NCBI RefSeq assembly: GCF_900129965.1
Contig: NZ_FQXM01000036.1
Location: 1-25,769, forward strand
Source: Clostridium grantii DSM 8605
GTDB taxonomy: Bacteria > Bacillota > Clostridia > Clostridiales > Clostridiaceae
DNA: 25,769 bases
Reading direction: 5' to 3'
Below are positions 7,314 to 15,689 of the stretch, in pieces. The notes under the pieces were generated by a model. The model was not told the origin of the DNA, made no database searches, and saw only the letters and a list, made by a program, of their open reading frames with translations. Every line of letters starts with the position of its first letter. The stretch's first letter is position 1. A program made the translations under genes and the position numbers.

Positions 7314-8489
7314 GTGTCAGAAGAGAATATAAATTCAATGGATGAAATGATGGATGAAATCGAAAAATCTATGGAACCAATAAATTCAGGAGATATAGTA
7401 ACTGGTAAAGTTATTTCAGTATCTGATAGTGAGGTTTTAGTTAACATAGGATTCATTTCAGATGGAGTAATAAGCAATCTTGAATTATCAGGAGACTCTG
7501 AAGTTAGCGCCAAAGAAAAGGTTAATGTTGGAGATGAAATCAGTGTTTATGTTGTAAAAGTTAATAGTGGAGAAGGCACTGTTGTTTTATCTCAAAGAAG
7601 AGCAGAAGCTATAAAATCTTGGGACGTTATTGAGTCAGCAGTGGAAAGCGAAGAGATTTTTGAAGTAGAAATTAAAGAAGCGGTTAAAGGCGGAGTTGTT
7701 GCATGGATTAAAGGTATTAGAGCATTTATACCAGCATCTCAACTTTCAGTTAATTTTGTTAAAGATTTAAATGAATTTGTAGGAAAAACTTTAGAAGTAA
7801 AAGTTATTGAAGTAGACAAAGAAAAAAATAGAGTTATTTTATCTAGAAAAGTTATTGAGCAAGTAGACTTAGAAAAGAAGAAAAAAGAAACTTGGAATTC
7901 TCTTGTTAAAGGTGAAAAGGTAACAGGAACAGTTACAAGAATTGCAAAGTTTGGAGCATTTGTAGACCTTGGCGGAGTTGATGGATTAATTCATGTAACT
8001 CAATTATCTTGGGAAAGAGTTAAAAATGTAGAAGATGTTGTTTCTGTAGGAGATTCAGTAGAAGTTTACATTCTTGATTTAGATCAAGAAAAAGGTAAAA
8101 TTTCTCTTAGCTTAAAAGATGTTAAAGAAAATCCTTGGAAGAAAGCATCCCAGGATTTAAAAGAAGGAGAAATTCTTGAAGGAAAAATCATGAAATTAGC
8201 TAAATTTGGTGCTTTTGTTCAAATTAAGCCTGGTGTTGAAGGATTAGTTCATATATCAGAAATTTCAGAGGAAAGAATTGCAGATCCTTCTGAAAAAGTT
8301 AATATTGGTGATAAAGTAAAAGTTAAAGTGCTTGGAATAGACAGAGAAAGTAATAGAATAAGCTTAAGTATAAAAGAAGCAGCTGATAATGTTCCAGCTG
8401 AATATCAAGAATTTCTTGATGACCAAGAAAGTGAAGGAACAACTTTAGGGGATATATTCGGAGATAAACTTAAAGATTTCTTTAAATAA
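7314..8489 (+). CDS. S1 RNA-binding domain protein (ribosomal protein S1-like)
   Basis: A 391-residue soluble protein built of four S1 (OB-fold) domains, at about residues 19-85, 103-172, 187-256 and 272-343. The third and fourth carry the typical motif: KFGAFVDL...GLIHVTQLS and KFGAFVQI...GLVHISEIS. Proteins of this make-up in Firmicutes are annotated as 30S ribosomal protein S1 homologs and bind single-stranded mRNA. Four domains instead of six, and an acidic C-terminus, suit the Firmicute form. The start is GTG at 7314 with GGGGAG six bases ahead. It stands alone, with its own promoter and terminator. Confidence 0.88.
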   Translation: MSEENINSMDEMMDEIEKSMEPINSGDIVTGKVISVSDSEVLVNIGFISDGVISNLELSGDSEVSAKEKVNVGDEISVYVVKVNSGEGTVVLSQRRAEAIKSWDVIESAVESEEIFEVEIKEAVKGGVVAWIKGIRAFIPASQLSVNFVKDLNEFVGKTLEVKVIEVDKEKNRVILSRKVIEQVDLEKKKKETWNSLVKGEKVTGTVTRIAKFGAFVDLGGVDGLIHVTQLSWERVKNVEDVVSVGDSVEVYILDLDQEKGKISLSLKDVKENPWKKASQDLKEGEILEGKIMKLAKFGAFVQIKPGVEGLVHISEISEERIADPSEKVNIGDKVKVKVLGIDRESNRISLSIKEAADNVPAEYQEFLDDQESEGTTLGDIFGDKLKDFFK

Positions 8490-8490
8490 T

Positions 8491-8525
8491 AAAAAAAGAT
8501 ACCCAAATAATGGGTATCTTTTTTT
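8491..8525. terminator. Bidirectional terminator
   Basis: A perfect 15-bp stem, A7-GATACCCA (8491-8505) with its complement (8511-8525), loop AATAA. The A and T runs at the ends serve both strands. The stop codon of the convergent minus-strand gene lies at its right edge (8524-8526). Confidence 0.9.
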
Positions 8526-9543
8526 ATAAATCTAATTGCATATCACCGAATTTTATCCAACCTTTTTTTCTCATAAATTCTGAGATTATGATTGTTATTA
8601 AAGCGGGTGCTATAAATTCTAATAATACTATTTGAAATATTAATAATCCAGAAGAAACTGTACCTGCCATTGCGGTATAAGTTCCAATAGGGCCTACTAG
8701 ACCGCTTGTACCCATTCCGGCACCTATGGCAATATTTTGCAAGTCAAATACTGAAGTGGCTATTGGACCAAGAATTGCTCCAGCTAAAGTAGGAGGAATA
8801 AGGATTATTGGATTTTTAAAAATATTTGCTACTTGAAGCATAGAAGTTCCTATACCTTGAGATATCAATCCAGAAGTTTTGTTTTCTCTGTAACTTGCTA
8901 CTGCAAAACCAACCATTTGAGCGCAACAACCTACTGTGGCAGCACCAGCAGCGGGACCACTTAGATTTAAAGATATTGCTATGGCAGCTGAACTAATAGG
9001 TGCGGTTAAAGCAAGCCCCATTAAGGTAGAAACAGCTATTCCCATAGAAATGGGTTTTAAAGTTGTAGCAGTATTAATTAATCCACCAAAATTAGTCATA
9101 AAAGTAGCAATTCCTGGACCAACAAATTTACCAGCAAGACCACCAGCTATTATAGTTAATGATGGAACAAGAATTATATCTACTTTTGTTTTGCCAGATA
9201 CAAGCTTGCCGATTTCAGCACCGAATACAGCAGCAACATAAGCACCAACAGGACCTCCAAGGGAATATCCAAAGGCACCAGTTGCAGCGGAAGAAAACAT
9301 GGTCAAAGGTGAAACTTTAAGACCATAAGCTATAGCTACGCCAATTGCTGAACCAACTACAGGAGATTTTGCAGATACGATATCTGCAAATTCTTTGATA
9401 AATAAAAAGCCAGGTACTTTAGAAATTTGAGATAAAATAAGACCGATAATTAAAGATGCAAATAGACCTAAAGCCATAGCACTTAGTGCATCAAGTAAGT
9501 ACCTTTTAAATGCTTTTTTCAGTAAAGATTTAATATTATTCAT
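8524..9543 (-). CDS. PfoR-like PTS system IIC-type membrane protein
   Basis: A 339-residue, glycine- and alanine-rich polytopic membrane protein with eight or more hydrophobic segments. It resembles the PTS_EIIC_2/PfoR family, whose clostridial founder was described as a regulator of perfringolysin O but which looks like a sugar-permease IIC component. No IIA or IIB domain is fused and none is encoded nearby, so a phosphotransferase role cannot be claimed. AAGGTGATT precedes the ATG. Single-gene unit convergent with the S1-domain gene. Substrate unknown. Confidence 0.8.
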   Translation of the reverse strand: MNNIKSLLKKAFKRYLLDALSAMALGLFASLIIGLILSQISKVPGFLFIKEFADIVSAKSPVVGSAIGVAIAYGLKVSPLTMFSSAATGAFGYSLGGPVGAYVAAVFGAEIGKLVSGKTKVDIILVPSLTIIAGGLAGKFVGPGIATFMTNFGGLINTATTLKPISMGIAVSTLMGLALTAPISSAAIAISLNLSGPAAGAATVGCCAQMVGFAVASYRENKTSGLISQGIGTSMLQVANIFKNPIILIPPTLAGAILGPIATSVFDLQNIAIGAGMGTSGLVGPIGTYTAMAGTVSSGLLIFQIVLLEFIAPALITIIISEFMRKKGWIKFGDMQLDL

Positions 9544-9748
9544 TTAATCACCTTCAATTAAAATATTTATGCATACTGAGTCAATACATCTGTATATACA
9601 CTAAAGGAATTATATCATGAATTTCTTACTTATACAATAAATTTTAATATATTATAAGAAAAGTTCAGAATATAAATAGAATTATTAAAACCATTATATT
9701 ATAATATTTATTAGGTGTTTATATAGTTTAGTAAAAGGAGGAAAATAA

Positions 9749-11022
9749 ATGAAAATATTATACTATGATTGTTTTGCGGGCATAAGTGGAGATATGAATC
9801 TAGGAGCTATGATTGATTTAGGTGTAGAATCAGAGTATTTGAAACATGAATTATCAAAGTTAAATATAGATGATGAATTTGAAATTCAAGTTAAGAAAGA
9901 TAATAGGAAGGGTATAAGCGGTACAAAAGTAGATGTAATTTTATGTAATAATGAGCACATGAAGGAATATGCACATAAGCATAGTTCTGGTGCTGAGCAC
10001 AGCCATGGACACAGTCATGAGCATAGTCAACTGCAAAAAAAAGTTCATAATCATGAACACAGAAATTTGACAAGTATTGAAAAAATAATTGATGATAGTC
10101 AATTAAATGAAAATATTAAACTAATAAGTAAAAATATATTTTTGCAGGTAGCTAAAGCGGAAGCAAAAGTTCATGATAAGGATTTATATGAAGTACATTT
10201 TCATGAAGTTGGTGCAACAGATTCCATAGTAGATATTGTTGGTGCTGCAATTTGCATTGATTATTTAAAGATTGATAGAGTTATTTCATCTTCAGTAGAG
10301 GTTGGGTCAGGATTTGTTAAATGTGCTCATGGATTGATGCCGGTACCAGCACCAGCTACTTCAGAAATATTGACTGGAATACCTATTATATCAGGAAAAA
10401 TTAAATATGAAGCAACAACGCCTACAGGAGCAGCGATATTAGCATCTTTAGTTGATGAGTTTACAGATAGCAAAGATTTTATAATTGAAAAAACAGCTTA
10501 TGGAATTGGGAATAAAGATGAAGAGATTCCTAATGTTTTAAGAGTATTCTTAGCTAAAAAAAAACTGAAGTAATAACTGAAGAAAAAAAAGATTGTCTTT
10601 ATATGGCTGAATGTAATATAGACGATATGAATCCTGAGATTTATAATTATGTTTCAGAAAAATTATTTGATGTAGGAGCTTTAGACGTTTTTAAAGTTCC
10701 AATAATGATGAAGAAAGATAGGCCTGCTGTTTTGTTTTCAGTTTTATATAAAAAACAAAATGAAGAACTTATAGAAGAAATTATATTCACAGAAACTACC
10801 ACCTTAGGAATTAGAAAAAAAGTAATAGATAGAGTTTGTTTAAATAGAAAAATAAAAATTGTATCTACAGAATATGGTGATGTGAGTGTTAAATTTGCTT
10901 ATTACAAGGGAAAAGAAATTAAATATAAAGCTGAGTATGAAGATTGTAAGGCACTGGCTAGCAAATATAATATTCCTATAAAAGAGATTTATGAAGAAGT
11001 GGCTAGAAAAATAAGGATATAA
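9749..11022 (+). CDS. larC: LarC, nickel-pincer nucleotide cofactor cyclometallase, -1 frameshift
   Basis: Two adjacent frames together encode LarC, which inserts nickel into the pincer cofactor of lactate racemase-type enzymes. Frame 1 (9749-10573) has the N-terminal DCFAGISGDM motif and a His-rich stretch (residues about 75-105), a likely nickel site. Frame 2 (stop at 11020-11022) starts MAECNIDDMNPE. They overlap at nine A (10556-10564). A -1 slip there reads AKKKTEVITEEKKDCLYMAE, with no stop, into frame 2, giving about 424 residues. In lactobacilli, LarC is known to be made from larC1/larC2 by programmed frameshifting, which matches. Without the slip, frame 1 stops five codons after Ala269 (TAA, 10571). 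AAAGGAGG precedes the ATG. larA, larB and larE are not in the window. A homopolymer sequencing error is the alternative. Confidence 0.88.
10556..10564 (+). promoter_or_regulatory. Slippery A9 frameshift site in larC
   Basis: Nine consecutive A, read AAA-AAA-AAA in frame 1, permit tandem tRNA-Lys slippage by -1. The frame-1 stop TAA follows at 10571, two codons on. In the -1 frame a stop (TAA at 10555-10557) lies just 5', so the shift must occur within the A run. Confidence 0.75.
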
Positions 11023-11091
11023 ATCACTACAATATAGTACCTAACATAGTATAAAATATATGTTATAAGAAATTGTAAAGGTACTGATATA

Positions 11092-12087
11092 ATGAAAATA
11101 AATTTTGAATATAAAAAAGCGAAAATAGATTTTGTAGATGGATATATATTTAAAGGAAAGTTGTATAGATGTGGATATACAAGATTTCCTACTGCTTACG
11201 GTAATCCAGCAAAAGGGTGTGAAGAAGTACAATTATATGATTTTAGACCTAAAGAAGAAGTTAAAGCAAGTGTTATAATTTTACCGGGTTTAGGAAGTAG
11301 GAATATTAGATTCTTATTATGGATGGGTACACATCTTGCCACTGTAGGAGTTAATTCTACAGTGGTAATCTTACCAGGTAATTATACAAGAGTTGAAAAT
11401 AATTCTGTTAGTGGTAGAAGTTTTTTATGGCCGGATATAACTACTATGTTTCAATTTTGGGAGAATGCAGTTGTAGATGTATGCTCAACTATAGATTTCT
11501 TACAACAAAGAAAAGTTTGGAAAGAAAATAATTGCTTGGTTGGATATTGTCTTGGTGGAATGTTAGCTAGTATGGTAACATCCTTAGATAAAAGAATAAA
11601 CGAAACGATTTTTATGACTACAGGTGGACATATGCCAAAAATCATTCATAAGTCAAGTTCTACTAAGTTTATTAGAAAACTATTTGAAGAGGGATATGAA
11701 ACTAAATATTACTTAAATGATAAAAAAAGATTATATGATATATATAATAAGCAGATAGATATAGTGAGAAATATGTCTTTATTACAATTAACAAGTAGTA
11801 ATATGATTCATCCTCTTTTTAAAATTGATCCCATAGCTTATGCACATTTATTGGACAAAAATAAGATTACTTTTATAGATGCAATTTTTGATGAAACATT
11901 ACCTTTGATTTCAAGGACTGCTTTATATAGTGAAGTTAAAGGTGCAAAAAAATATATAATACCTACAACCCATGTAAGTTGGTTACCTTTTGAAAGATTT
12001 TTAGCACAATATATTCTTTTAAAAGTAAATATAAATGATAAAAAGGCTAATAAAATTGTTATAAAAAATCAAAAATATAGATTTTGA
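11092..12087 (+). CDS. Alpha/beta hydrolase with probable cysteine nucleophile
   Basis: A 331-residue soluble alpha/beta hydrolase. VIILPGLGSR (61-70) is the oxyanion-type loop, GYCLGG (151-156) is the nucleophile elbow with Cys153, and Asp267 (FDETLP) and His294 (TTHVSW) are placed to complete the triad. Cys in the elbow occurs in dienelactone hydrolases and polyhydroxyalkanoate synthases, whereas lipases and esterases use Ser. No signal peptide. It starts 69 bases after larC without an intervening terminator; the ribosome binding site AAAGG is weak. Substrate unknown. Confidence 0.75.
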   Translation: MKINFEYKKAKIDFVDGYIFKGKLYRCGYTRFPTAYGNPAKGCEEVQLYDFRPKEEVKASVIILPGLGSRNIRFLLWMGTHLATVGVNSTVVILPGNYTRVENNSVSGRSFLWPDITTMFQFWENAVVDVCSTIDFLQQRKVWKENNCLVGYCLGGMLASMVTSLDKRINETIFMTTGGHMPKIIHKSSSTKFIRKLFEEGYETKYYLNDKKRLYDIYNKQIDIVRNMSLLQLTSSNMIHPLFKIDPIAYAHLLDKNKITFIDAIFDETLPLISRTALYSEVKGAKKYIIPTTHVSWLPFERFLAQYILLKVNINDKKANKIVIKNQKYRF

Positions 12088-12116
12088 TTTTTTTGGGAAT
12101 AGAATGGAGAAATGTT

Positions 12117-13025
12117 ATGAATATAGAAATTATTAATCAAGTATTGGTATTGTTTTCAATAATGATAGTAGGGTATTATGCTAGGAAAAGAAACATTATT
12201 TATGATGAGATAAATAAAGGATTAACTCAGATATTGTTAAGAATAACGTTGCCAATGTTAATAGTCTCATCCTTTAATTTTACATATTCGCCTGAGCTTA
12301 TGGGGGATATGGCTGTGGTGTTTTTAGCCTCATTTTTTATCTTTATAGTTTTAATAATAATAAACAAAGTTTTATTTTTAAAGTTTGAAAATGATAAAAA
12401 AGCTGTATTGAAATTTATGACAGTATTCTCTAATGCAGGATTTATAGGTTTTCCTATTCTTTTAAGTGTTTATGGTAAAATAGGAGTATTATATGGAGCT
12501 ATATTCAATATAAATTTCAATTTATTTATATGGACATATGGATTATCATTGTATACAGGAGAAAAGGGCTTAAAGAACATAAAGGGTTTAATAATAAACC
12601 CAGGTATATTAGCAGTTATTATAGGGGTTGTAAGGGTTGCTTTTTCCATACCGGTTCCTTCGGTAATTCAGGGAACTCTTGAGATGGTAGGTAATATGAC
12701 AACCCCTATATCTATGATAATCATAGGGGCAATGCTTACAGAAGTTAAGGTTAAAGACATAGTTAAGGATTTGAGTTTGTATTATGCAATTATAATTAAA
12801 TTAGGCGTAGTGCCTTTTATAACAATGATTATTATGAGGATTTTATCTATTGACCCCATAATAGCAAATACTATTATTATACTTGAAGCTATGCCTACAG
12901 GCACCCTTTGCGCAATATTTGCTGAGAATACAAACAATGCACCAGAGTATGCTTCTAAGGTAGTATTTATCACAACGTTATTTTCTGTTATTACAATACC
13001 TTTATGGCTAACTGTATTATCATAG
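12117..13025 (+). CDS. AEC-family (auxin efflux carrier-like) transporter
   Basis: A 302-residue membrane protein of about ten helices with the AEC pattern: N-terminal IMIVGYYARKRNI, FSNAGFIGFPI near residue 106, MIIIGAMLTEVKVKD near 208 and the C-terminal EAMPTGTLCAIFAE. The family exports organic acids, amino acids or related anions. I place the start at ATG 12117, with GGAGA six bases upstream, instead of the in-frame TTG at 12084. It begins 29 bases after the hydrolase stop, so the two are probably cotranscribed. A link with organic-acid metabolism through larC is suggestive only. Confidence 0.82.
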   Translation: MNIEIINQVLVLFSIMIVGYYARKRNIIYDEINKGLTQILLRITLPMLIVSSFNFTYSPELMGDMAVVFLASFFIFIVLIIINKVLFLKFENDKKAVLKFMTVFSNAGFIGFPILLSVYGKIGVLYGAIFNINFNLFIWTYGLSLYTGEKGLKNIKGLIINPGILAVIIGVVRVAFSIPVPSVIQGTLEMVGNMTTPISMIIIGAMLTEVKVKDIVKDLSLYYAIIIKLGVVPFITMIIMRILSIDPIIANTIIILEAMPTGTLCAIFAENTNNAPEYASKVVFITTLFSVITIPLWLTVLS

Positions 13026-13026
13026 T

Positions 13027-13060
13027 AAAAAAATCACAGTTTAATACTGTGATTTTTTTT
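13027..13060 (+). terminator. Terminator after the AEC transporter gene
   Basis: A 14-base inverted repeat (13027-13040 with 13046-13059), loop TTAAT, ends in a run of T. It isolates hcp from the upstream transcript. Confidence 0.9.
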
Positions 13061-13065
13061 TAATG

Positions 13066-13079
13066 GTAACAAATGTTAC
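13066..13079 (+). promoter_or_regulatory. Operator of the hcp promoter (HcpR/Fnr-type)
   Basis: The 14-base palindrome GTAAC-AAAT-GTTAC has a near twin at 15573-15586. Its centre (13072.5) lies about 41.5 bases ahead of the start point predicted from the TATAAT at 13102-13107, the classic class II activator position of Crp/Fnr proteins. No good -35 is present, as expected for an activator-dependent promoter. Confidence 0.75.
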
Positions 13080-13101
13080 TGATGAGTAATAGAATTAAAG
13101 C

Positions 13102-13107
13102 TATAAT
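13102..13107 (+). promoter_or_regulatory. -10 element of hcp promoter
   Basis: TATAAT, beginning 23 bases after the last base of the operator palindrome. Predicted start point near 13114, giving a leader of about 67 bases before the hcp ATG. Confidence 0.65.
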
Positions 13108-13180
13108 AATCTTGTAAGCAAAATTAAAAAATAAATAGCCAGCAGGTTATTATGAATAATAAAAAATGGAGGTAATGTAA

Positions 13181-14821
13181 ATGAGTATGTTTTGTTATCA
13201 ATGTCAAGAAGCAGCAGGATGCACAGGTTGTACAATTAAAGGGGTTTGTGGTAAATCAGATGATGTAGCTAATTTACAAGATTTATTAATGTATAGCTTA
13301 AAAGGTATTGCAGCTTATAATACTGAAGCAAGAAAATTAGGATTAAATGATGAGTATACAGACAGATTTATAACTGAAAGTTTATTTGCAACTATTACAA
13401 ATGCTAACTTTAAGAGATCAGATTTTATAGTTAGAGTACAAGCAGCTTTAGAATTAAGAGAAGATATAAAAGCAAAAGTTGTAGCAGCAGGAGTTTCAGT
13501 TGATGGAATAACTCATGATTCAGCTGTATGGACTGCAGATGCTTCAGAATATGATGCTAAAGCTTCTACAGTTGGTGTTTTAACTACTGAAAATGAAGAT
13601 GTAAGATCATTAAGAGAATTATTAACATATGGATTAAAAGGACTAGCTGCTTATGCTAAGCATGCTTATGTATTAGGAAACAAAGATGAAGGAATTTTCG
13701 TTTTTGCTGAAAAAGCATTATTATCAACAACACAAGAATTATCTGTGGATGAAATGGTTGGATTAGTTTTAGAATGTGGAAAATATGGCGTGGATGGAAT
13801 GGCTTTACTTGATGGAGCTAACACAGGAGCTTATGGAAATCCAGAAATCACTAAAGTTAATATTGGAGTAGGAACTAAGCCAGGAATTTTAATAAGTGGA
13901 CATGATTTAAAAGATTTAGAAGAATTACTTGAACAAACACAAGGAACTGGAGTAGATGTTTATACTCACTCAGAAATGTTACCAGCTCACTATTACCCAG
14001 CATTTAAAAAATATGATAACTTTATAGGAAACTACGGAAACGCTTGGTGGAAACAAAATGAAGAGTTTGAAAGCTTTAATGGACCAATATTAATGACAAC
14101 AAACTGTATAGTAAAACCAAGAGCTAGTTATAATGATAGAATCTTTACAACAGGAGTAGCAGGATTTGAAGGTGTTAAACATATTGGTGATAGAGAAGAA
14201 GGTAGCAAGAAAGATTTCTCAGAAATTATTGAGTTAGCTAAAACTTGTGAAGCTCCTATTGAAATAGAAAAAGGAGAAATCCTTGGTGGATTTGCTCATA
14301 ACCAAGTATTAGCATTAGCTGATAAAATAGTTGACGCAGTTAAAACAGGAGCAATTAAACAATTCTTCGTAATGGCTGGATGTGATGGTAGAGCTAAGAG
14401 CAGAAACTACTATACAGATTTTGCTAAAGCAATTCCACAAGATACAGTTATTTTAACTGCTGGTTGTGCAAAATATAAATATAACAAATTAGACTTAGGT
14501 GATATTGGTGGAATTCCAAGAGTTCTTGATGCAGGACAATGTAATGACTCTTATTCATTAGCTGTAATTGCAATGAAATTACAAGAAGTATTTGGATTAG
14601 ATGATATCAATGAATTACCAATATCTTATAATATAGCTTGGTATGAGCAAAAAGCAGTTATCGTATTACTTGCTTTATTACACCTTGGAGTGAAGAATAT
14701 TCACTTGGGACCAACATTACCAGCATTCTTATCTCCAAATGTTGCCAATGTATTAGTAGAAAACTTTGGTATAGCTGGAATTACAACTGTAGAAGATGAT
14801 ATGAAAATATTCTTAGGATAA
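13181..14821 (+). CDS. hcp: Hydroxylamine reductase / hybrid cluster protein
   Basis: A 546-residue cytoplasmic Fe-S protein. Cys5, Cys8, Cys17 and Cys23 give the C-x2-C-x8-C-x5-C motif of the class found in anaerobes. Hybrid-cluster ligands are seen as ISGHD and YTHSEM (His, Glu), TNCIVKP, MAGCDGR, TAGCAKY and DAGQCND. Hcp reduces nitric oxide and hydroxylamine and can S-nitrosylate partners. GGAGGTAATGTAA precedes the ATG. No hcr reductase is adjacent; the ferredoxin-type gene at 15690 could supply electrons. Predicted control by the neighbouring Crp/Fnr regulator. Confidence 0.95.
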   Translation: MSMFCYQCQEAAGCTGCTIKGVCGKSDDVANLQDLLMYSLKGIAAYNTEARKLGLNDEYTDRFITESLFATITNANFKRSDFIVRVQAALELREDIKAKVVAAGVSVDGITHDSAVWTADASEYDAKASTVGVLTTENEDVRSLRELLTYGLKGLAAYAKHAYVLGNKDEGIFVFAEKALLSTTQELSVDEMVGLVLECGKYGVDGMALLDGANTGAYGNPEITKVNIGVGTKPGILISGHDLKDLEELLEQTQGTGVDVYTHSEMLPAHYYPAFKKYDNFIGNYGNAWWKQNEEFESFNGPILMTTNCIVKPRASYNDRIFTTGVAGFEGVKHIGDREEGSKKDFSEIIELAKTCEAPIEIEKGEILGGFAHNQVLALADKIVDAVKTGAIKQFFVMAGCDGRAKSRNYYTDFAKAIPQDTVILTAGCAKYKYNKLDLGDIGGIPRVLDAGQCNDSYSLAVIAMKLQEVFGLDDINELPISYNIAWYEQKAVIVLLALLHLGVKNIHLGPTLPAFLSPNVANVLVENFGIAGITTVEDDMKIFLG

Positions 14822-14828
14822 TAATATG

Positions 14829-14855
14829 AAAAGCAGCTCATTAGAGCTGCTTTTT
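14829..14855. terminator. Bidirectional terminator between hcp and the Crp/Fnr regulator
   Basis: AGCAGCTC (14832-14839) pairs with GAGCTGCT (14844-14851) around ATTA, flanked by A and T runs that serve both strands. The regulator's stop codon adjoins it. Confidence 0.85.
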
Positions 14856-15537
14856 AATTTCCAATAGATAAGGATTCTAAATCTTCAATAGAATTAATTG
14901 TTATAGTATTTTTATCGAATTCTATATAGCCTTCATCCCGCATATTAATTAACTCTCTTGATAGAGACGGTCTAGTTATTCCGAAATGTTCCGCAATTTC
15001 TTTTTTAGAGATCCTCAGTTGTATAATTAAACTTTTTTGTTCTTCATACTCTTCTAATAAAAAACTTACTATTTTACCCCTTATAGTTTCATAAGATAGG
15101 TTTTTAAGTTTATTACTTAACATAAGAATTTTATTGGATAGAATAGACATGAATTTATTTAAAAACATATCATTTTCTTTACAAAGTTTTGCAATATCTT
15201 GTTTTGAGATAAACATGACTTTGGAGTTAGAGGTAGATATAACTGCGGAAGGATAAGCATTTTTACTGGAAAATATAATTACTTCTCCAAAAACACCACC
15301 CTCATGTAGCCTATTAATAGCAACGGTTTTTCCGGAAGGATAGCATTTTTGAACTTCTACTGAACCTTCAAGAACTATTCCTAACCCACTAATAGGATCG
15401 CCCTCAAAAGCAATATATTCATTTTTAGTATAATCTTTTATTTTATAATTAAGTTCTGTTATTGCTTTATCTAGTTTTTCACTTTCCCATTCGCTAAATA
15501 AAGAGCATTTCGATAAAATATTTATAAAATCATGCAT
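14854..15537 (-). CDS. Crp/Fnr-family transcriptional regulator, HcpR-like
   Basis: A 227-residue regulator. Residues about 15-130 form a cyclic-nucleotide-binding-like sensor domain (FEGDPISGLGIVLEGSVEV, then GGVFGEV), followed by a dimer helix and a C-terminal winged helix with ISKKEIAEHFGITRPSLSREL. The Fnr-type N-terminal Cys cluster is absent, arguing against direct [4Fe-4S] O2 sensing. The start is at 15537 with AGGAGCT upstream; an in-frame ATG 42 bases earlier lacks a good site. It is convergent with hcp, and the same palindrome lies 36 bases ahead of this start and before hcp. This fits HcpR, which controls nitric-oxide response genes. Sensor ligand (heme?) not visible. Confidence 0.82.
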   Translation of the reverse strand: MHDFINILSKCSLFSEWESEKLDKAITELNYKIKDYTKNEYIAFEGDPISGLGIVLEGSVEVQKCYPSGKTVAINRLHEGGVFGEVIIFSSKNAYPSAVISTSNSKVMFISKQDIAKLCKENDMFLNKFMSILSNKILMLSNKLKNLSYETIRGKIVSFLLEEYEEQKSLIIQLRISKKEIAEHFGITRPSLSRELINMRDEGYIEFDKNTITINSIEDLESLSIGN

Positions 15538-15572
15538 ATTTTCAGCTCCTTTTTTATTATTAAAAATCATTT

Positions 15573-15586
15573 GTATCAAATGTTAC
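15573..15586 (+). promoter_or_regulatory. Operator between the Crp/Fnr regulator and ferredoxin-type gene
   Basis: GTATC-AAAT-GTTAC differs from the hcp operator by one base and is flanked by T and A, giving TGTATCAAATGTTACA. On the plus side its centre is about 41.5 bases ahead of the start point implied by TATAAT at 15609-15614. For the minus-strand regulator it lies about 36 bases ahead of the start codon, where it would suit autoregulation. Confidence 0.72.
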
Positions 15587-15608
15587 ATATTTTCTTACTT
15601 ATTTTTAT

Positions 15609-15614
15609 TATAAT
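15609..15614 (+). promoter_or_regulatory. -10 element of ferredoxin-type gene promoter
   Basis: TATAAT, beginning 23 bases after the last operator base, the same spacing as at hcp. Predicted start near 15621. Confidence 0.6.
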
Positions 15615-15689
15615 AAGAAGGTAAGATAAGTGCAACTAAAAGATAATTAAGCTGATTAATATATAATTTTAAATTTGGAGGTAAATAAT

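Noticed and set aside
8936..9241. Plus-strand frame of 101 codons
   Set aside because: Antisense to the Ala/Gly/Pro-rich PfoR-like gene, no ribosome binding site, low-complexity product.
10603..11022. Independent gene for the second half of LarC
   Set aside because: The ATG at 10603 has no ribosome binding site, and the same frame is open back to 10558 with sequence that joins frame 1 smoothly.
12084..12116. Longer N-terminus of the AEC transporter from TTG
   Set aside because: No ribosome binding site and a hydrophilic addition; ATG 12117 has GGAGA at six bases and a family-like N-terminus.
15538..15579. Longer N-terminus of the Crp/Fnr regulator
   Set aside because: It would extend into the operator and lacks a good ribosome binding site; ATG at 15537 has AGGAGCT upstream.
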